A DNA stretch of 64,000 bases from Enemella evansiae (GCA_017255395.1 JAFKDC010000005.1:62001-126000), one strand, 5' to 3'. Shown: positions 49,590 through 60,862, counted from the first letter of the stretch. The notes: generated from the sequence alone by a model not told the origin. Made by a program: numbers and translations.

Positions 49590-52334
49590 TCAGCCCAGCT
49601 TGCCGTGGCAGTGCTTGAACTTCTGGCCCGATCCACAGGGGCACAGGTCGTTGCGCCCCGGGTTGCCCCAGGTCGAGGGATCGTTTTCGTCGAAGCCTTC
49701 GAGGGCCGCGCCCCCGGCCATTTCCATCGTCGCCGGGTTCGGCGCGACGGCGCCCGGGGCCGGTTCCGGCTGCTGGGCGTTCTGCGCGGCCTGCCCGGCA
49801 CGCTGCATCTCGGCCTGCTGCTGCGCCATTTGCTGAACCATCCTGCGCTGCTCTTCCTCGGTCATCGGACGGACCTGGGAAAGCTGCTCGGAAACCTGTT
49901 CGCGCAGGCTTTCGAGCATGTTCTCGAACAGCTGGAAAGCCTCGTTCTTGTACTCGTTCAGCGGGTCACGCTGCGCGTAGCCGCGGAAGCCCACGACAGA
50001 GCGCAGGTGTTCCAGCGTCAGCAGGTGCTCGCGCCACTTGGCGTCGATGCTTTGCAGCAGCACCTGCTTTTCGATCTGGCGCATGGTGTCCGGGCCGAAG
50101 GCTTCGGCCTTCTCGGCCATCATCTTGTCCGAGGCCTCTTCAAGCCGCTCGCGGATCACGTCCTGGTCGACGCCGTCCTCTTCGGCCCAGCCGATCACCG
50201 GCACGTCGAGGCTCAGCTTCTCGATGCAGGCAGCATAAAGACCCTGCATGTCCCACTGTTCGGCATAGGCCTTGGGCGGGCAGTAGGTGTCGACCAGCTC
50301 GTCGATGACCTCGTGGCGCATGTCGGTGACGATCTCGCCAAGATCCTGCGCTTCCATGATCTCGCGCCGCTGGGCAAAGATCACCTTGCGCTGGTCGTTC
50401 ATCACGTCGTCGAACTTCAAGAGCTGCTTGCGGATGTCGAAGTTGCGCCCCTCGACCTTGGCCTGCGCGCGCTCCAGCGACTTGTTCACCCAGGGGTGGA
50501 CGATGGCCTCGCCCTCTTTCATCCCCAGTGAGGAAAGCACCTTGTCCAGCCGTTCAGAGCCGAAGATCCGCATCAGGTCGTCTTCCAGCGACAGGAAGAA
50601 CGAGGAACGGCCCGGGTCGCCCTGACGGCCGGAACGACCGCGCAACTGGTTGTCGATCCGGCGGCTTTCATGGCGCTCGGTCGCAAGCACGAAGAGGCCG
50701 CCCGCCTCTTTCACCGCCTGCTCGGCGGCGGTGTGTTCGCTTTCGATCCGCTCGCGGATGGCTTCGGGGTCGGCATCGGGCTCTGCCGCGATGGCCTCCA
50801 TGATCTTGAACTCGACGTTGCCGCCCAGCTTGATGTCGGTGCCGCGGCCCGCCATGTTCGTGGCGATGGTCACCGCGCCCAGCTTGCCCGCGTCGGCGAC
50901 GATCTGCGCCTCCTGCTCGTGCTGGCGGGCGTTCAGCACGTTGTGCTTCAGATCGGCCTCGGTCAGCAGGCGGCTGAGCATCTCGGATTTCTCGATGGAG
51001 GTCGTGCCCACCAGAACCGGCTGGCCCTTGTCATGCGCCTTGCGGATTTCCTCGACGATGGCCGCGTATTTCTCGGCGCCCGTGCGATAGACCGCATCGT
51101 CCTCGTCGATCCGCGCGATGGGCAGGTTGGTCGGCACCTCGACGACGCCAAGGCCGTAGATCTGCTGGAATTCCTCCGCCTCGGTCGAGGCCGTACCGGT
51201 CATGCCCGACAGCTTTTCGTAAAGGCGGAAGTAGTTCTGGAAGGTGACAGAGGCCAGGGTTACGTTCTCGGGCTGGATGGTGCAGCCCTCCTTCGCCTCG
51301 ATGGCCTGGTGGAGACCGTCCGACAGGCGGCGGCCCTGCATCATGCGCCCGGTGAATTCGTCGATCAGCATCACCTCGCCGTCGCGGACGATGTAATCCT
51401 TGTCCCGCAGGAACAGCTTGTGCGCCCGGATCGCCTGATTGACGTGGTGCACAACGGTGGTCGACTCGGGGTCGTAGAGCGTCTGCCCCTCGGGCAGCAG
51501 GCCGCGCGCCTGAAGGTGCTCTTCGAGATACTCGTTGCCCTCGTCCGTGAAGGTCACGTTCCGGGTCTTTTCGTCGACGTCGTAGTGATCTTCCTGCAAT
51601 TCGGGGATCAGCTTGTCGATGGCCTGATACAGGTCCGACCGGTCCTGCGCCGGGCCCGAGATGATCAGCGGCGTCCGCGCCTCGTCCACAAGGATCGAGT
51701 CCACCTCGTCGACGATGGCGAAGTAGTGATCCTTCTGGTTGATCTGGGCGAGGTCCGACTTCATGTTGTCGCGCAGGTAGTCGAAGCCAAGCTCGTTGTT
51801 GGTCGCGTAGGTGATGTCGCAGGCATAGGCCTGCGCCTTCTCGTCCTCGGGCTGGCGCGGATAGACCACGCCGCAGGTCAGGCCAAGCGCGCCGTAGACC
51901 TTGGTCATCCACTCCGCGTCGCGCTTGGCCAGATAGTCGTTGACGGTGACCACATGCACACCGCGCCCGGTCAGCGCGTTCAGGTAGGCCGGGAAGGTGG
52001 CGACCAGCGTCTTGCCCTCGCCGGTCTTCATCTCCGAGATATTGCCCTGATGCAGGAAGATACCGCCCATCAGCTGCACGTCGAAGGCGCGCAGCCCCAG
52101 CGCCCGCTTGGCGCCCTCGCGGCAGTTGGCAAAGGCCTCGGGCAAGAGGTTGTCGAGGCTTTCGCCCTCGGCAATCCGCTTCTTGAATTCCTCGGTCTTG
52201 GCGATCAGCCCGGCGTCGTCGAGCGTCTCGAACTCCGGCTCCAGCGCGTTGATCTTCTCGACCAGCGGCCGCGTCGCCTTGACCTTGCGGTCATTGGGCG
52301 TGCCAAAGATCTTGCGTGCGACTTTTCCGAACAT
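49590..52334 (-). CDS. secA: Protein translocase ATPase SecA
   Basis: A 914-residue SecA, the motor of Sec-dependent export. Walker A is [10 protein letters not shown] (101-110), followed by the preprotein cross-linking domain, [15 protein letters not shown] in the second nucleotide domain, and the C-terminal zinc-binding SEC-C tail ([18 protein letters not shown]), which binds SecB or ribosomes. Length is normal. It is divergent from the PPIase gene with a 172-base shared upstream region. Confidence 0.98.
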   Translation of the reverse strand: MFGKVARKIFGTPNDRKVKATRPLVEKINALEPEFETLDDAGLIAKTEEFKKRIAEGESLDNLLPEAFANCREGAKRALGLRAFDVQLMGGIFLHQGNISEMKTGEGKTLVATFPAYLNALTGRGVHVVTVNDYLAKRDAEWMTKVYGALGLTCGVVYPRQPEDEKAQAYACDITYATNNELGFDYLRDNMKSDLAQINQKDHYFAIVDEVDSILVDEARTPLIISGPAQDRSDLYQAIDKLIPELQEDHYDVDEKTRNVTFTDEGNEYLEEHLQARGLLPEGQTLYDPESTTVVHHVNQAIRAHKLFLRDKDYIVRDGEVMLIDEFTGRMMQGRRLSDGLHQAIEAKEGCTIQPENVTLASVTFQNYFRLYEKLSGMTGTASTEAEEFQQIYGLGVVEVPTNLPIARIDEDDAVYRTGAEKYAAIVEEIRKAHDKGQPVLVGTTSIEKSEMLSRLLTEADLKHNVLNARQHEQEAQIVADAGKLGAVTIATNMAGRGTDIKLGGNVEFKIMEAIAAEPDADPEAIRERIESEHTAAEQAVKEAGGLFVLATERHESRRIDNQLRGRSGRQGDPGRSSFFLSLEDDLMRIFGSERLDKVLSSLGMKEGEAIVHPWVNKSLERAQAKVEGRNFDIRKQLLKFDDVMNDQRKVIFAQRREIMEAQDLGEIVTDMRHEVIDELVDTYCPPKAYAEQWDMQGLYAACIEKLSLDVPVIGWAEEDGVDQDVIRERLEEASDKMMAEKAEAFGPDTMRQIEKQVLLQSIDAKWREHLLTLEHLRSVVGFRGYAQRDPLNEYKNEAFQLFENMLESLREQVSEQLSQVRPMTEEEQRRMVQQMAQQQAEMQRAGQAAQNAQQPEPAPGAVAPNPATMEMAGGAALEGFDENDPSTWGNPGRNDLCPCGSGQKFKHCHGKLG

Positions 52335-52506
52335 TCGAACCCGATCCTATCCCGTCTTCGTGTGCGGCATCTGCTTGCCCGCCACGCCCATGAACCATAT
52401 GACGGTGGAAACGACCGGCCTCGCAGAGCCCTTGGGGCATGTAAGGGGCGGGCTGAAAAGTGTCAACGCCGCAGGGGGACGCGGCCAGTCTACAAAGGAC
52501 GAAACG

Positions 52507-53358
52507 ATGTCAGAAACACGCAAGATCCTCGCTGCCGCCGCCATGGCGCTCTCTGTCGCGCTGCCCGCGCAGGCCCAGGATGAGCTGGCGGTCGACAGCG
52601 TGGTCGCCACGGTGAACGGCACCGACATCACGGTGGGCCACATGCTGATGGTCCGCGCCGGCCTGCCCGAGCAGTACCAGCAACTGCCCGACGCGGCGCT
52701 CTGGGACGGCATCCTGAACCAGATCATCCAGCAGGAAGTGCTGTCGCAGTCCGAGGGCGAGGCGGAAACCCTGCGCACCCGCATCGCGCTGGAGAACGAA
52801 GAGCGCTCGCTGCGCGCCGCCGAGGCGATCACCAAGGTCGCAGAGGCCGCGGTGACCGAAGAGTTGGTCCAGAAGGCCTATGAGGACGAATACGTCAACG
52901 GCGAGCTGGGCAAGGAATACAACGCCTCGCACATCCTCGTGGAGACAGAGGAAGAAGCCACCGCCATCGCCACAGAGGTTCGCGACGGCGCCGATTTCGC
53001 CGAGACCGCCAAGACCAAGTCGACCGGCCCCTCGGGCCCCAACGGCGGTTCTCTGGGCTGGTTCAGCGAGGGCATGATGGTCGCGCCCTTCCAGGAAGCC
53101 GTCGAGGCGATGGAACCGGGCTCGGTTTCCGACCCGGTGCAGACGCAGTTCGGCTGGCACGTCATCAAGCTGAACGAAACCCGCAATATGGAAGCGCCCG
53201 CGCTGGACGCCGTGCGCGGCGAGATCGTGCAGAAGCTTCAGGCCGACGCCGTGCAGGCCCATATCGATGGGCTGGTCGAGGGCGCCGAGGTCGACAGCAA
53301 GGCCGCCGAGACCGTCGACACCTCTGTTCTTTCCAACCTCGACCTTCTGGATCAGTAA
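52507..53358 (+). CDS. Exported parvulin-type peptidyl-prolyl isomerase
   Basis: A 283-residue periplasmic folding factor: signal peptide (MSETRKILAAAAMALSVALPAQAQ), an N-terminal SurA-like helical segment (VVATVNGTDITVGHML), then the parvulin domain (about 140-235: YNASHILVETEEEATAIA, GPNGGSLGWFSEGMMVAPFQEAVEAM, TQFGWHVIKLNE). I chose the ATG at 52507 because it begins the leader; the frame upstream overlaps secA and is spurious. argJ starts 2 bases after its stop, so they share an operon. Confidence 0.93.
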   Translation: MSETRKILAAAAMALSVALPAQAQDELAVDSVVATVNGTDITVGHMLMVRAGLPEQYQQLPDAALWDGILNQIIQQEVLSQSEGEAETLRTRIALENEERSLRAAEAITKVAEAAVTEELVQKAYEDEYVNGELGKEYNASHILVETEEEATAIATEVRDGADFAETAKTKSTGPSGPNGGSLGWFSEGMMVAPFQEAVEAMEPGSVSDPVQTQFGWHVIKLNETRNMEAPALDAVRGEIVQKLQADAVQAHIDGLVEGAEVDSKAAETVDTSVLSNLDLLDQ

Positions 53359-53360
53359 CG

Positions 53361-54578
53361 ATGCCGCCGCGCTCTCCTCTCGCTCCTGACAGCTTCCCCA
53401 CCCTGCCGGTCATCGGCGGGGTGCGCTTTGCCGCGGCCCAGGCCGGGGTCCGTTACAAGGGCCGTGTCGACGTCATGCTGGCCCTCCTCGATCCGGGCAG
53501 CGTCGTGACGGGTGTCTTCACGCGCTCGGCCACGCGCTCGGCCAATGTGCTCGACTGTCAGGCCAAGATCGGCCACGACAGCGAGGCAGGCGCTGCGATC
53601 ATCGTGAACTCCGGCAATTCCAACGCCTTCACCGGCAAAGCCGGTGACGGCTCCGTCCGCGCAATCTGCGAGGCGGCCTCCGGCATAACCGGCCTTCCGG
53701 CCGAGCGCATCTTCACCTCTTCCACCGGGGTGATCGGCGAGCCGCTGCCGCACGACCGCATCATCGCCAAGCTCGAAGAGCTGAACGAGGGGCTGACCGA
53801 GGACGCCATCGAGATGGCCGCCAAGGCGATCATGACCACCGACACCTTCCCCAAGGGCGCGGTGGCCGAGATCGAGGTCGGTGGCAAACCGGTCAGGATC
53901 GCGGGCATCGCCAAGGGATCCGGCATGATCGCGCCCGACATGGCGACCATGCTGGTCTACATCTTCACAGACGCCAAGATCGGACGCGCCGACCTGCAGG
54001 AACTCGTCAGCGCCGTCAATGCGCGGACCTTCAACAACATCACCGTGGACAGCGACACCTCGACCTCGGACACGCTGCTGATGGCGGCCACCGGTGCCTC
54101 GGGTGTCGATGTCACCGGCAATGCCGCCTTCGCCGAAGCCGTCGAAGCGGTCTTCCTCGACCTCGCGCATCAGGTGGTGCGGGATGGCGAGGGCGCGACC
54201 AAATTCGTGACCGTCACCGTGACCGGCGCTGCTTCGGACGCCGATGCACGCACCCACGCACTGGCCATCGCCAACTCGCCGCTGGTCAAGACCGCCATCG
54301 CCGGGGAAGATCCGAACTGGGGCCGCATCGTCATGGCCGTAGGCAAATCCGGCGCAGCGGCGGATCGCGACACCCTCTCGATCCGGTTCGGAGACGTCCT
54401 TGTCGCGGACAAGGGCTGGCGCGCGCCCGACTACCGCGAAGAGCAGGGCGCGGCGCTGATGAAAGAACCCGAGATCGACATAACCGTCGACATCGGCCTC
54501 GGTCAGGGCACCGCCACGGTCTGGACCTGCGACCTGACCCACGGCTACATCCAGATCAACGCGGACTATCGCTCCTGA
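53361..54578 (+). CDS. argJ: Bifunctional ornithine/glutamate N-acetyltransferase
   Basis: A 405-residue Ntn-fold enzyme of arginine synthesis: it transfers acetyl from acetylornithine to glutamate and may also acetylate glutamate from acetyl-CoA. The self-cleavage site is IAPDMATMLVY, between Ala195 and the nucleophile Thr196; VNSGNSNAFTG, TSSTGVIGEPLP and GEDPNWGRIVMAVG are family motifs. It is cleaved into alpha and beta chains. It lies directly behind the PPIase gene; mutT follows after a dispersed repeat. Confidence 0.96.
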   Translation: MPPRSPLAPDSFPTLPVIGGVRFAAAQAGVRYKGRVDVMLALLDPGSVVTGVFTRSATRSANVLDCQAKIGHDSEAGAAIIVNSGNSNAFTGKAGDGSVRAICEAASGITGLPAERIFTSSTGVIGEPLPHDRIIAKLEELNEGLTEDAIEMAAKAIMTTDTFPKGAVAEIEVGGKPVRIAGIAKGSGMIAPDMATMLVYIFTDAKIGRADLQELVSAVNARTFNNITVDSDTSTSDTLLMAATGASGVDVTGNAAFAEAVEAVFLDLAHQVVRDGEGATKFVTVTVTGAASDADARTHALAIANSPLVKTAIAGEDPNWGRIVMAVGKSGAAADRDTLSIRFGDVLVADKGWRAPDYREEQGAALMKEPEIDITVDIGLGQGTATVWTCDLTHGYIQINADYRS

Positions 54579-54593
54579 GGTGCAAGGCCTGCG

Positions 54594-54640
54594 CTTCTTC
54601 TGTCCGGAAATATCCCGGGGTGCGGGGCAGCGCCCCGCTC
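54594..54640 (-). repeat. Dispersed intergenic repeat, copy 2
   Basis: On the minus strand GCGGGGC-GCT-GCCCCGC, then CCCCGGGATATTT and GGACAGAAGAAG. This is the same tail as copy 1 at 13761-13814, in the opposite orientation relative to its neighbours, between argJ and mutT. Confidence 0.75.
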
Positions 54641-54666
54641 CTCCCCTTGCCGCAGGTGCCTGACCC

Positions 54667-55065
54667 ATGAAGATCACCCTCGTCTCCGCCGTCGCCCTCA
54701 TCGACCCCGATGGCCGGGTCCTTCTGGCGCAACGGCCAGAGGGGAAATCCATGGCCGGCCTCTGGGAGTTTCCCGGCGGCAAGGTAGAACCCGACGAGAC
54801 GCCCGAAGCGGCCCTGATCCGCGAGCTGCACGAGGAACTGGGCATCGAGACATGGGAAAGCTGCCTTGCGCCGCTGACCTTCGCCTCGCATTCCTATCCC
54901 GATTTCCACCTGCTCATGCCGCTTTTCGCCTGCCGCAAATGGGGCGGGACACCGCAGTCCCGAGAGGGACAGGCGCTGAAATGGGTGCGGGCGAATGCGC
55001 TGAAGGATTATCCCATGCCGCCCGCCGACATCCCGCTGATTCCGATTCTCCGCGATTGGCTCTGA
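54667..55065 (+). CDS. mutT: 8-oxo-dGTP diphosphatase MutT
   Basis: A 132-residue Nudix hydrolase that clears oxidised dGTP. The Nudix box spans 37-59 (GGKVEPDETPEAALIRELHEELG) and fits GX5EX7REUXEEXGU. VALIDPDGRVLLAQRPEGKSMAGLWEFPGG is the classical MutT N-terminus. It is the last gene of the PPIase-argJ-mutT run. Confidence 0.94.
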   Translation: MKITLVSAVALIDPDGRVLLAQRPEGKSMAGLWEFPGGKVEPDETPEAALIRELHEELGIETWESCLAPLTFASHSYPDFHLLMPLFACRKWGGTPQSREGQALKWVRANALKDYPMPPADIPLIPILRDWL

Positions 55066-55144
55066 CAGGGTTGTCCACGGAACGCGCCGGGGTAACTTCA
55101 GATTCTGTCAATATTTGTGCGATAGGATTTTGTGAAAACGACGC

Positions 55145-55167
55145 AATGCCGGAATTTTCGGCATTTT
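55145..55167 (+). terminator. Probable terminator after mutT
   Basis: AATGCCG (55145-55151), loop GAATTTT, CGGCATT (55159-55165), followed by TT. It lies about 80 bases after the mutT stop in an AT-richer spacer. Confidence 0.55.
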
Positions 55168-55236
55168 CACGCTGAGTTTCGATAGTAATAATGTTGCGCG
55201 TCGGGCATTGTATTCGCAACGCACAATTGGGGAGAT

Positions 55237-55383
55237 ATGGACATGCTGCGTACGATCACTATGGGAAGCTGCGTCTCTGTGCAGGGACTTCTGGAAACGA
55301 TTCTGCCGGACGGTCGCGTCTCTGTCCGCGTGGGCGATCGCATCTACACCGGGCTGCCGGTGGCGGGCAAAGCAGCGGCCTGA
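55237..55383 (+). CDS. Small protein, 48 residues
   Basis: ATG at 55237 preceded by TTGGGGAGAT, ending TGA at 55383. The product starts MDMLRTITMGSCVSVQGLLE and continues ILPDGRVSVRVGDRIYTGLP. The alternating hydrophobic/charged pattern after PDGR suggests a small beta hairpin. It has a ribosome site, an isolated position between two terminators and good codon use. It is soluble, with no leader or membrane segment. I do not recognise the family. Confidence 0.65.
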   Translation: MDMLRTITMGSCVSVQGLLETILPDGRVSVRVGDRIYTGLPVAGKAAA

Positions 55384-55419
55384 GCGGCTGTTCTGACCTT
55401 TCAGAACCTGAGAAAACGA

Positions 55420-55446
55420 AAAGGCCCCCGGATTTCGGGGGCCTTT
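55420..55446. terminator. Bidirectional terminator between small gene and infB
   Basis: AAAGGCCCCCG (55420-55430), loop GATTT, CGGGGGCCTTT (55436-55446). An A-rich run before it gives TTTTCGTTTTC on the minus strand, so it best terminates the leftward infB operon and also serves the small gene. A second perfect hairpin, GTTCTGA-CCTT-TCAGAAC, lies at 55390-55407. Confidence 0.85.
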
Positions 55447-55483
55447 CGCGTAACGGTAAAGACCGTCTCCGGCCGGGCGGGGA

Positions 55484-57970
55484 TCAGTCGAGCGACCGCT
55501 CGACTTCCTCCCGCTCGAAGATCTCGATAACGTCCGCCGGGCGGATGTCTTCGTAGTTCTCAAAGGCCATGCCGCATTCCTGGCCCGAGATGACCTCTGC
55601 CACCTCGTCCTTGAAGCGCTTGAGCGTCTTCAGCGTGCCTTCGTGGATCACCACGTTGTCGCGCAGCAGGCGCACACCGGCAGAGCGGCGCGCCACACCT
55701 TCGGTGACCAGACAGCCCGCGACCTTGCCGATGTTGGAGACCTTGAAGACCTCCTTGATCTCGGCGTAGCCGATGAACTTCTCGCGGATCTCGTTCGACA
55801 GCAGGCCCGAGGCCGCCGCCTTCACGTCGTCCACGAGGTCGTAGATCACGCTGTAGTAGCGGATCTCGACGCCCTTCTGGTTCGCGGCGTTGCGCGCGGG
55901 TGCGTTGGCGCGGACATTGAAGCCGATGACCGGCGCACCAGAGGCTTCGGCAAGGCCGATGTCGGTCTCGGTGATCGCGCCCACACCATAGTGCAGCACG
56001 CGCACGCGGACCTCGTCGTTGCCGACCTTTTCCAGCGCCTGAACGATGGCCTCGGAAGAGCCCTGCACGTCGGCTTTCACCAGAACCGGCAGTTCCGACA
56101 CGTCCTTGTCGTCCTTGGCCTTCTGCATCAGCTGCTCGAGAGTCGTCGCGGCGCCTGCGGCGGCGCGCTTCTCCTTGGCGGCACCGGCGCGGTATTCCGC
56201 GATCTCGCGGGCCTGCGCCTCGGTCGAGACGACGTTCAGGACGTCGCCCGCCTCGGGCGTGCCGTTGAGACCCAGCACCTCGACCGGAACCGACGGACCG
56301 GCTTCGGAGACGCGCTCCCCCTTGTCGTTGATCAGCGCGCGGACCTTGCCGAACTGCTCGCCCACGACAAAGATATCGCCCGTCCGCAGCGTGCCGTTCT
56401 GCACGAGCACGGTCGCGACCGGGCCACGGCCCACGTCAAGCTGCGCCTCGATCACCGCGCCTTCGGCGTTGCGATTCGGGTTGGCCTTCAGTTCCAGAAG
56501 CTCGGCCTGAAGCGCGATGGCTTCCAGCAGCGAATCGAGGCCCTGGCCGGTGGTGGCCGAGACTTCGACGTCCTGCACCTCGCCCGACATCTGTTCCACC
56601 ACGACTTCGTGTTGCAGCAGGTCGGTGCGCACCTTGGTGGCATTCGCCGAGGGTTTGTCGATCTTGTTGATCGCCACGATCATCGGCACCTTGGCGGCCT
56701 TGGCGTGGTTGATCGCCTCGACCGTCTGCGGCATCACGGCGTCGTCCGCCGCAACCACCAGCACCACGATATCCGTCACCTGAGCCCCGCGCGAACGCAT
56801 CGAGGTAAAGGCAGCGTGGCCCGGCGTGTCGAGGAAGGACAGGATCTGCCCGTCTTTCGTCGTCACCTGGTAGGCACCGATGTGCTGGGTGATGCCACCG
56901 GCTTCGCCCGAGGTCACATTGGCGTTGCGAATCGCATCCAGAAGCGAGGTCTTGCCGTGGTCGACGTGCCCCATGATCGTAATCACCGGGGGACGCGGCA
57001 TCAGGTCTTCGGGCTTGTCGTCCTCGACCTTCAGCACATCTTCGACGTCGGCATCGGACACGCGCGTCACGCGGTGGCCGAATTCCTCGATGATGAGTTC
57101 CGCGGTATCGGCGTCGATGCTCTGGTTCTGCGTCGCCATGATGCCGTTGTTCATCAGCGCCTTGACCACGTCGGCCACGCGCTCGGCCATCCGGTTCGCC
57201 AGTTCGGCCACCGCGATTGCCTCGGGCAGCTGAACGTCGCGCACGATCTTCTCGCGCTGCTGGGATCCACCCATCGCCTTCTGGCGCGCACGCTCCTGCT
57301 TGCGCTTCATCGCGGCCATGGATTTCTGGCGGCCACCTTCGCCCGAGAGCGCCTGGTTCAGCGTCAGCTTTCCGGCCCGACGGCCACCGCCCTCGTCGCT
57401 GCGTCCACGGCGACCGCCACGGTCGTCCTTGGTGTCCTGCGGTTCGGTGCGGCGCGGTGCGGGCTTGCCCTGCGTCTTGGCGCGGGGTGCATCCTCTGCC
57501 GGGGCAGGCTGCGCAGCGGCGGCCTTGGCCGCCTCGGCGGCCTCGCGCGCCTTGCGCTCTTCTTCCTCGACCTTGCGCTTCAGCGCTTCTTCGGCCTCGC
57601 GCTGGTCGCGCTCTTTCTGTTCCTTCTCGGCGCGCAGGCGCTCACGCTCTTCGGCGCGGGCCTTTTCGTCGGCTGCGCGCTGCGCGGTTTCTTCCGCTTC
57701 GCGGGCCTTGGCGGCCTGCAACGCCTTCAGGCGACGTTCCATCTCTGCATCGGAAATGCCCGCGGGACGCTTGCCAGAGCCGCCAATCGGCCCCTTGCCG
57801 CCCGCACCCGCCGCAGCGCCGGCACCCGGCTTGGGCACCACGACGCGCTTGCGCTTGGTCTCCACCACGACGTTCTTGGTCCGGCCATGGCTGAAGCTCT
57901 GCTTCACGCTGCCAGAGCGCGAACCGCCGCCACGAACACCCAATGTCTTTTTCCCGTCGTTATCGCTCAT
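55484..57970 (-). CDS. infB: Translation initiation factor IF-2
   Basis: An 828-residue GTPase that places initiator tRNA on the ribosome. There is a long N-terminal extension rich in Lys, Glu and Ala (about 1-250, with a highly charged coiled-coil at about 85-155), then the IF2 N domain ([19 protein letters not shown]) and the G domain with [30 protein letters not shown] and VAINKIDKP. Domains II to IV follow. I chose the ATG at 57970; the TTG directly before it is an unlikely start. It is the last gene of rimP-nusA-ylxR-infB. Confidence 0.97.
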   Translation of the reverse strand: MSDNDGKKTLGVRGGGSRSGSVKQSFSHGRTKNVVVETKRKRVVVPKPGAGAAAGAGGKGPIGGSGKRPAGISDAEMERRLKALQAAKAREAEETAQRAADEKARAEERERLRAEKEQKERDQREAEEALKRKVEEEERKAREAAEAAKAAAAQPAPAEDAPRAKTQGKPAPRRTEPQDTKDDRGGRRGRSDEGGGRRAGKLTLNQALSGEGGRQKSMAAMKRKQERARQKAMGGSQQREKIVRDVQLPEAIAVAELANRMAERVADVVKALMNNGIMATQNQSIDADTAELIIEEFGHRVTRVSDADVEDVLKVEDDKPEDLMPRPPVITIMGHVDHGKTSLLDAIRNANVTSGEAGGITQHIGAYQVTTKDGQILSFLDTPGHAAFTSMRSRGAQVTDIVVLVVAADDAVMPQTVEAINHAKAAKVPMIVAINKIDKPSANATKVRTDLLQHEVVVEQMSGEVQDVEVSATTGQGLDSLLEAIALQAELLELKANPNRNAEGAVIEAQLDVGRGPVATVLVQNGTLRTGDIFVVGEQFGKVRALINDKGERVSEAGPSVPVEVLGLNGTPEAGDVLNVVSTEAQAREIAEYRAGAAKEKRAAAGAATTLEQLMQKAKDDKDVSELPVLVKADVQGSSEAIVQALEKVGNDEVRVRVLHYGVGAITETDIGLAEASGAPVIGFNVRANAPARNAANQKGVEIRYYSVIYDLVDDVKAAASGLLSNEIREKFIGYAEIKEVFKVSNIGKVAGCLVTEGVARRSAGVRLLRDNVVIHEGTLKTLKRFKDEVAEVISGQECGMAFENYEDIRPADVIEIFEREEVERSLD

Positions 57971-57979
57971 CAAGCTTCT

Positions 57980-58615
57980 TCATCCTTTCAGGCGGCCCCT
58001 GCCGCCAAGATCCGCAGTCGCCCCTGCGACGCGCATACCCTTCAGGCGTTGCGCATCCTCTACAATACGCGGCACCAGACCGCCAGAGCCAAGCGCGGCA
58101 TGTATCACAGTTTGTCGACCGAAGGCCATTCCCAACTCGTCCGCTGTAAGCCAGCCGATGTAGCGCCCCCCGTAGGGCGTGCTGAGTTTCGACTTTCCGC
58201 GGCCCGATCCGTCTTCGGCCTGTATCAGTACCGTGGCCTCTTCCGTCTGAAGCCACGCCTTTACCTTTTCATACCCCGACACCGCTTCACCGGACTTGCG
58301 CGCCAACGAGATCAGATCGACCACGCGCCGGGCGAGCATCTGCTCGACCAGCTCGGTCAGCCCCTCCGGCACCTTGACCGGCTGCTTCATGGCCCGCGAG
58401 AAAAGCCCCTTGGCGGCGGCCTTGTCCAGCGCCGCCCGGTCGGCAGACACATATAGTCCCCGCCCGGGCAGTTTTCCAGCCAGATCCGGAACAATCTGCC
58501 CGTCGGGGCCAAGCACGAAGCGGACAAGACCGTTTTTCGGCTGCACCTCGCCCGTGGCGATGCACTTCCGCTCCGGTCCGTCCTCGCGCTGTTTTGCCTG
58601 GCCGCCTCGGGTCAT
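57980..58615 (-). CDS. YlxR (DUF448) / L7Ae fusion RNA-binding protein
   Basis: A 211-residue fusion typical of alphaproteobacteria. The N-terminal YlxR domain (about 12-90) has RKCIATGEVQPKNGLVRFVLGPDG and PDLAGKLPGRGLYVSADR. The C-terminal L7Ae/L30e-like domain (about 95-185) has LISLARKSGEAVSGYEKV and FGRQTVIHAALGSGGL. It is expected to bind RNA and act with translation or transcription factors. It lies between nusA and infB with gaps of 8 and 9 bases, so it is clearly part of the operon. Confidence 0.92.
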   Translation of the reverse strand: MTRGGQAKQREDGPERKCIATGEVQPKNGLVRFVLGPDGQIVPDLAGKLPGRGLYVSADRAALDKAAAKGLFSRAMKQPVKVPEGLTELVEQMLARRVVDLISLARKSGEAVSGYEKVKAWLQTEEATVLIQAEDGSGRGKSKLSTPYGGRYIGWLTADELGMAFGRQTVIHAALGSGGLVPRIVEDAQRLKGMRVAGATADLGGRGRLKG

Positions 58616-58623
58616 GGATTGCC

Positions 58624-60246
58624 TCAGGCCTCCCGCTCTTCTTCGTCGGTGTCTTCGCCATCCTCGGGTTCTTCACCCTCTTCCAGCTCGGTCGGGTCGA
58701 CCCAGCCCAGCAGCACGCGGGCGGTCATGACCATTTCCTGCGCATCTTCGAGGCTGACACCGAATTTCTCCAGCAGACCATCGTCCTTGGTGCGCTGCCC
58801 GTCGACGGTCGTCCAGCCGCCGGCCAGCTCCCAGTCGGCGCAGGTGGCGAAGTCTTCCAGCGAGGTCACACCGTCCTCGGCCAGCACCTCGATCATCTGC
58901 GGGGTCAGGCCTTCGAAGCCGAACAGGCTGTCGTCGGCGCCCAGTTCGCGGGCGCGGGCCTCGGCCTTGCGGGCCTGCTCTTCGAGGAATTCGCGAGCAC
59001 GGGTCTGAAGCTCTTCGGCGGTGCCCTCGTCGACGCCGTCGATCACCAGCAGCTCGTCCTGATCGACGTAGGCGACCTCTTCAAGATTGGTAAAGCCTTC
59101 CGAGACCAGAAGCTGCGCGAAGAACTCGTCGAGGTCGAGCGTATCCATGAACAGCTTGGTGCGCTCTTCGAACTCGGCCTGACGGCGTTTCGACTCTTCC
59201 TCTTCGGTCATGATGTCGATGTCGAGCCCGGTCAGCTGCGACGCCAGACGCACGTTCTGACCGCGACGGCCGATGGCAAGCGACAGCTGCTCGTCCGGCA
59301 CCACGACCTCGATGCGCTCGGCCTCTTCGTCGAGGACGACCTTGGACACCTCGGCGGGCTGAAGCGCGTTCACCAGGAAGGTCGGCACGTCCTCGTTCCA
59401 CGGGATGATGTCGATCTTCTCGCCCTGAAGCTCGTTCACGACGGCCTGCACGCGGCTGCCACGCATACCGACGCAGGCGCCCACGGGGTCGATGCCGCCG
59501 TCATAGGAAATCACGGCGATCTTCGCGCGCGAACCCGGGTCGCGGGCCACGGCCTTGATCTCGATGATGCCGTCGTAGATTTCCGGCACTTCCATCTTGA
59601 ACAGCTCGGCCATGAACTCGGGCGCGGTGCGCGACAGGAAGATCTGCGGGCCACGGGTCTCGCGGCGGACATCCTTGATGTAGCAGCGGATGCGGTCGCC
59701 GGGGCGATAGGCTTCGCGGCCGATCTTGTCGTTGCGGCGCAGGATCGCCTCGCCACGGCCCACGTCGACGATGACGTTGCCGTATTCCTCGCGCTTGACC
59801 AGGCCGTTGATGATGGTTCCCGCGCGGTCCTTGAATTCGTCGTACTGGCGGTCACGCTCGGCCTCGCGGACCTTCTGCAGGATCACCTGCTTGGCCGACT
59901 GCGCCGCGATCCGGCCCAGTTCCACCGGCGGAACCTCTTCGACGAAGGTGTCGCCCACCTGCGGGTCGGCCATGTACTGCTTGGCCTGCTGGACGGTCAT
60001 CTCTGCCTGGTAGTTCTCCAGCTCCTCATCCTCGACCACGGTGCGCACGCGGGTAAAGGTGGCGCGGCCGGTCTTGCGGTCGATGGACACGCGGATGTCC
60101 ATTTCGCTGCCGTAGCGCGACTTGGCGGCCCGGGCGAGGCTTTCTTCCATCGCCTCGACCACGAGGCCAGGGTCGATCATCTTCTCGCGTGCGACCGCCT
60201 CGGCGGTCTGAAGCAGCTCGAGCTGGTTCGCAGAGGTGATTGCCAT
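58624..60246 (-). CDS. nusA: Transcription termination/antitermination factor NusA
   Basis: A 540-residue NusA. The N-terminal RNA polymerase-binding domain (1-125) is followed by S1 (about 130-200, [20 protein letters not shown]), KH1 and KH2 ([49 protein letters not shown]) and acidic C-terminal repeats ending in a very acidic tail. The start ATG at 60246 overlaps the rimP stop by one base (TAATG). Confidence 0.97.
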   Translation of the reverse strand: MAITSANQLELLQTAEAVAREKMIDPGLVVEAMEESLARAAKSRYGSEMDIRVSIDRKTGRATFTRVRTVVEDEELENYQAEMTVQQAKQYMADPQVGDTFVEEVPPVELGRIAAQSAKQVILQKVREAERDRQYDEFKDRAGTIINGLVKREEYGNVIVDVGRGEAILRRNDKIGREAYRPGDRIRCYIKDVRRETRGPQIFLSRTAPEFMAELFKMEVPEIYDGIIEIKAVARDPGSRAKIAVISYDGGIDPVGACVGMRGSRVQAVVNELQGEKIDIIPWNEDVPTFLVNALQPAEVSKVVLDEEAERIEVVVPDEQLSLAIGRRGQNVRLASQLTGLDIDIMTEEEESKRRQAEFEERTKLFMDTLDLDEFFAQLLVSEGFTNLEEVAYVDQDELLVIDGVDEGTAEELQTRAREFLEEQARKAEARARELGADDSLFGFEGLTPQMIEVLAEDGVTSLEDFATCADWELAGGWTTVDGQRTKDDGLLEKFGVSLEDAQEMVMTARVLLGWVDPTELEEGEEPEDGEDTDEEEREA

Positions 60247-60836
60247 TATTCTTCCTCCTCGGGCCCTTCGGCCTCGATTTCGTCAAACCTTGTTTCGTCG
60301 ATGGCGCCTTCGGACGCGCCGCCCGGCGCGGCCTTGCGGGCGCGCAGCATCTCGCGGATCAGCTCGTCGGTCATCACCAGCTTGGCGTCGGACAGCCAGT
60401 CGAACTGCAGGCCCACGGTGCCCTCGTCGAGATTGACCAACACCTCGCCGTCCTCGACCCCCGCCAGCACGCCGCGAAAGCGCTTGCGGCCGTCGATCAT
60501 CTCGGTGGTTTCCAGCTTGGCTTCGTAGCCCTCGTAGGTCTCGAAATCCTTCAGCCGGGTCAGCGGCCGGTCGATGCCGGGGCTGGAGACTTCCAGCGTG
60601 TACTGGTCGGAAATCGGGTCCTCGACGTCCAGCACGGCAGAGACGGCGGTCGAGATCTCGGCGCATTGGTCGACTTCGATGCCGCCCTCGGGCCGCTCTG
60701 CCATGATCTGCAATAGGGGCGTGTTGCCGCCCTGCAGGCGGATGCGCACGACTTCGAAGCCCATGTCCTCGATCACCGGAGTGATGATCTCGGCCACGCG
60801 CTTGTCCATGCCGGTCTTGGCGATCAGGTCGGTCAT
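60246..60836 (-). CDS. rimP: Ribosome maturation factor RimP
   Basis: A 196-residue RimP, needed for 30S assembly. [22 protein letters not shown] opens the first domain; [29 protein letters not shown] is the family hallmark, followed by the Sm-like C-terminal domain. I chose the ATG at 60836 because GGGAGG lies 7 bases upstream; the longer frame runs through a terminator structure. It is first in the rimP-nusA-ylxR/L7Ae-infB operon. Confidence 0.95.
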   Translation of the reverse strand: MTDLIAKTGMDKRVAEIITPVIEDMGFEVVRIRLQGGNTPLLQIMAERPEGGIEVDQCAEISTAVSAVLDVEDPISDQYTLEVSSPGIDRPLTRLKDFETYEGYEAKLETTEMIDGRKRFRGVLAGVEDGEVLVNLDEGTVGLQFDWLSDAKLVMTDELIREMLRARKAAPGGASEGAIDETRFDEIEAEGPEEEE

Positions 60837-60862
60837 TCGGGTCCTCCCAATGGGCGGAAAAC

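Noticed and set aside
52108-52506. Upstream extension of the PPIase reading frame into secA
   Set aside because: The true start at 52507 begins a clear signal peptide; the upstream part is antisense to the secA N-terminus.
55643-58456. A 937-codon open frame on the + strand opposite infB
   Set aside because: It is antisense to infB and the YlxR/L7Ae gene, whose domains are unmistakable. Long antisense frames are expected at this GC content, and its His/Arg-rich product resembles no family.
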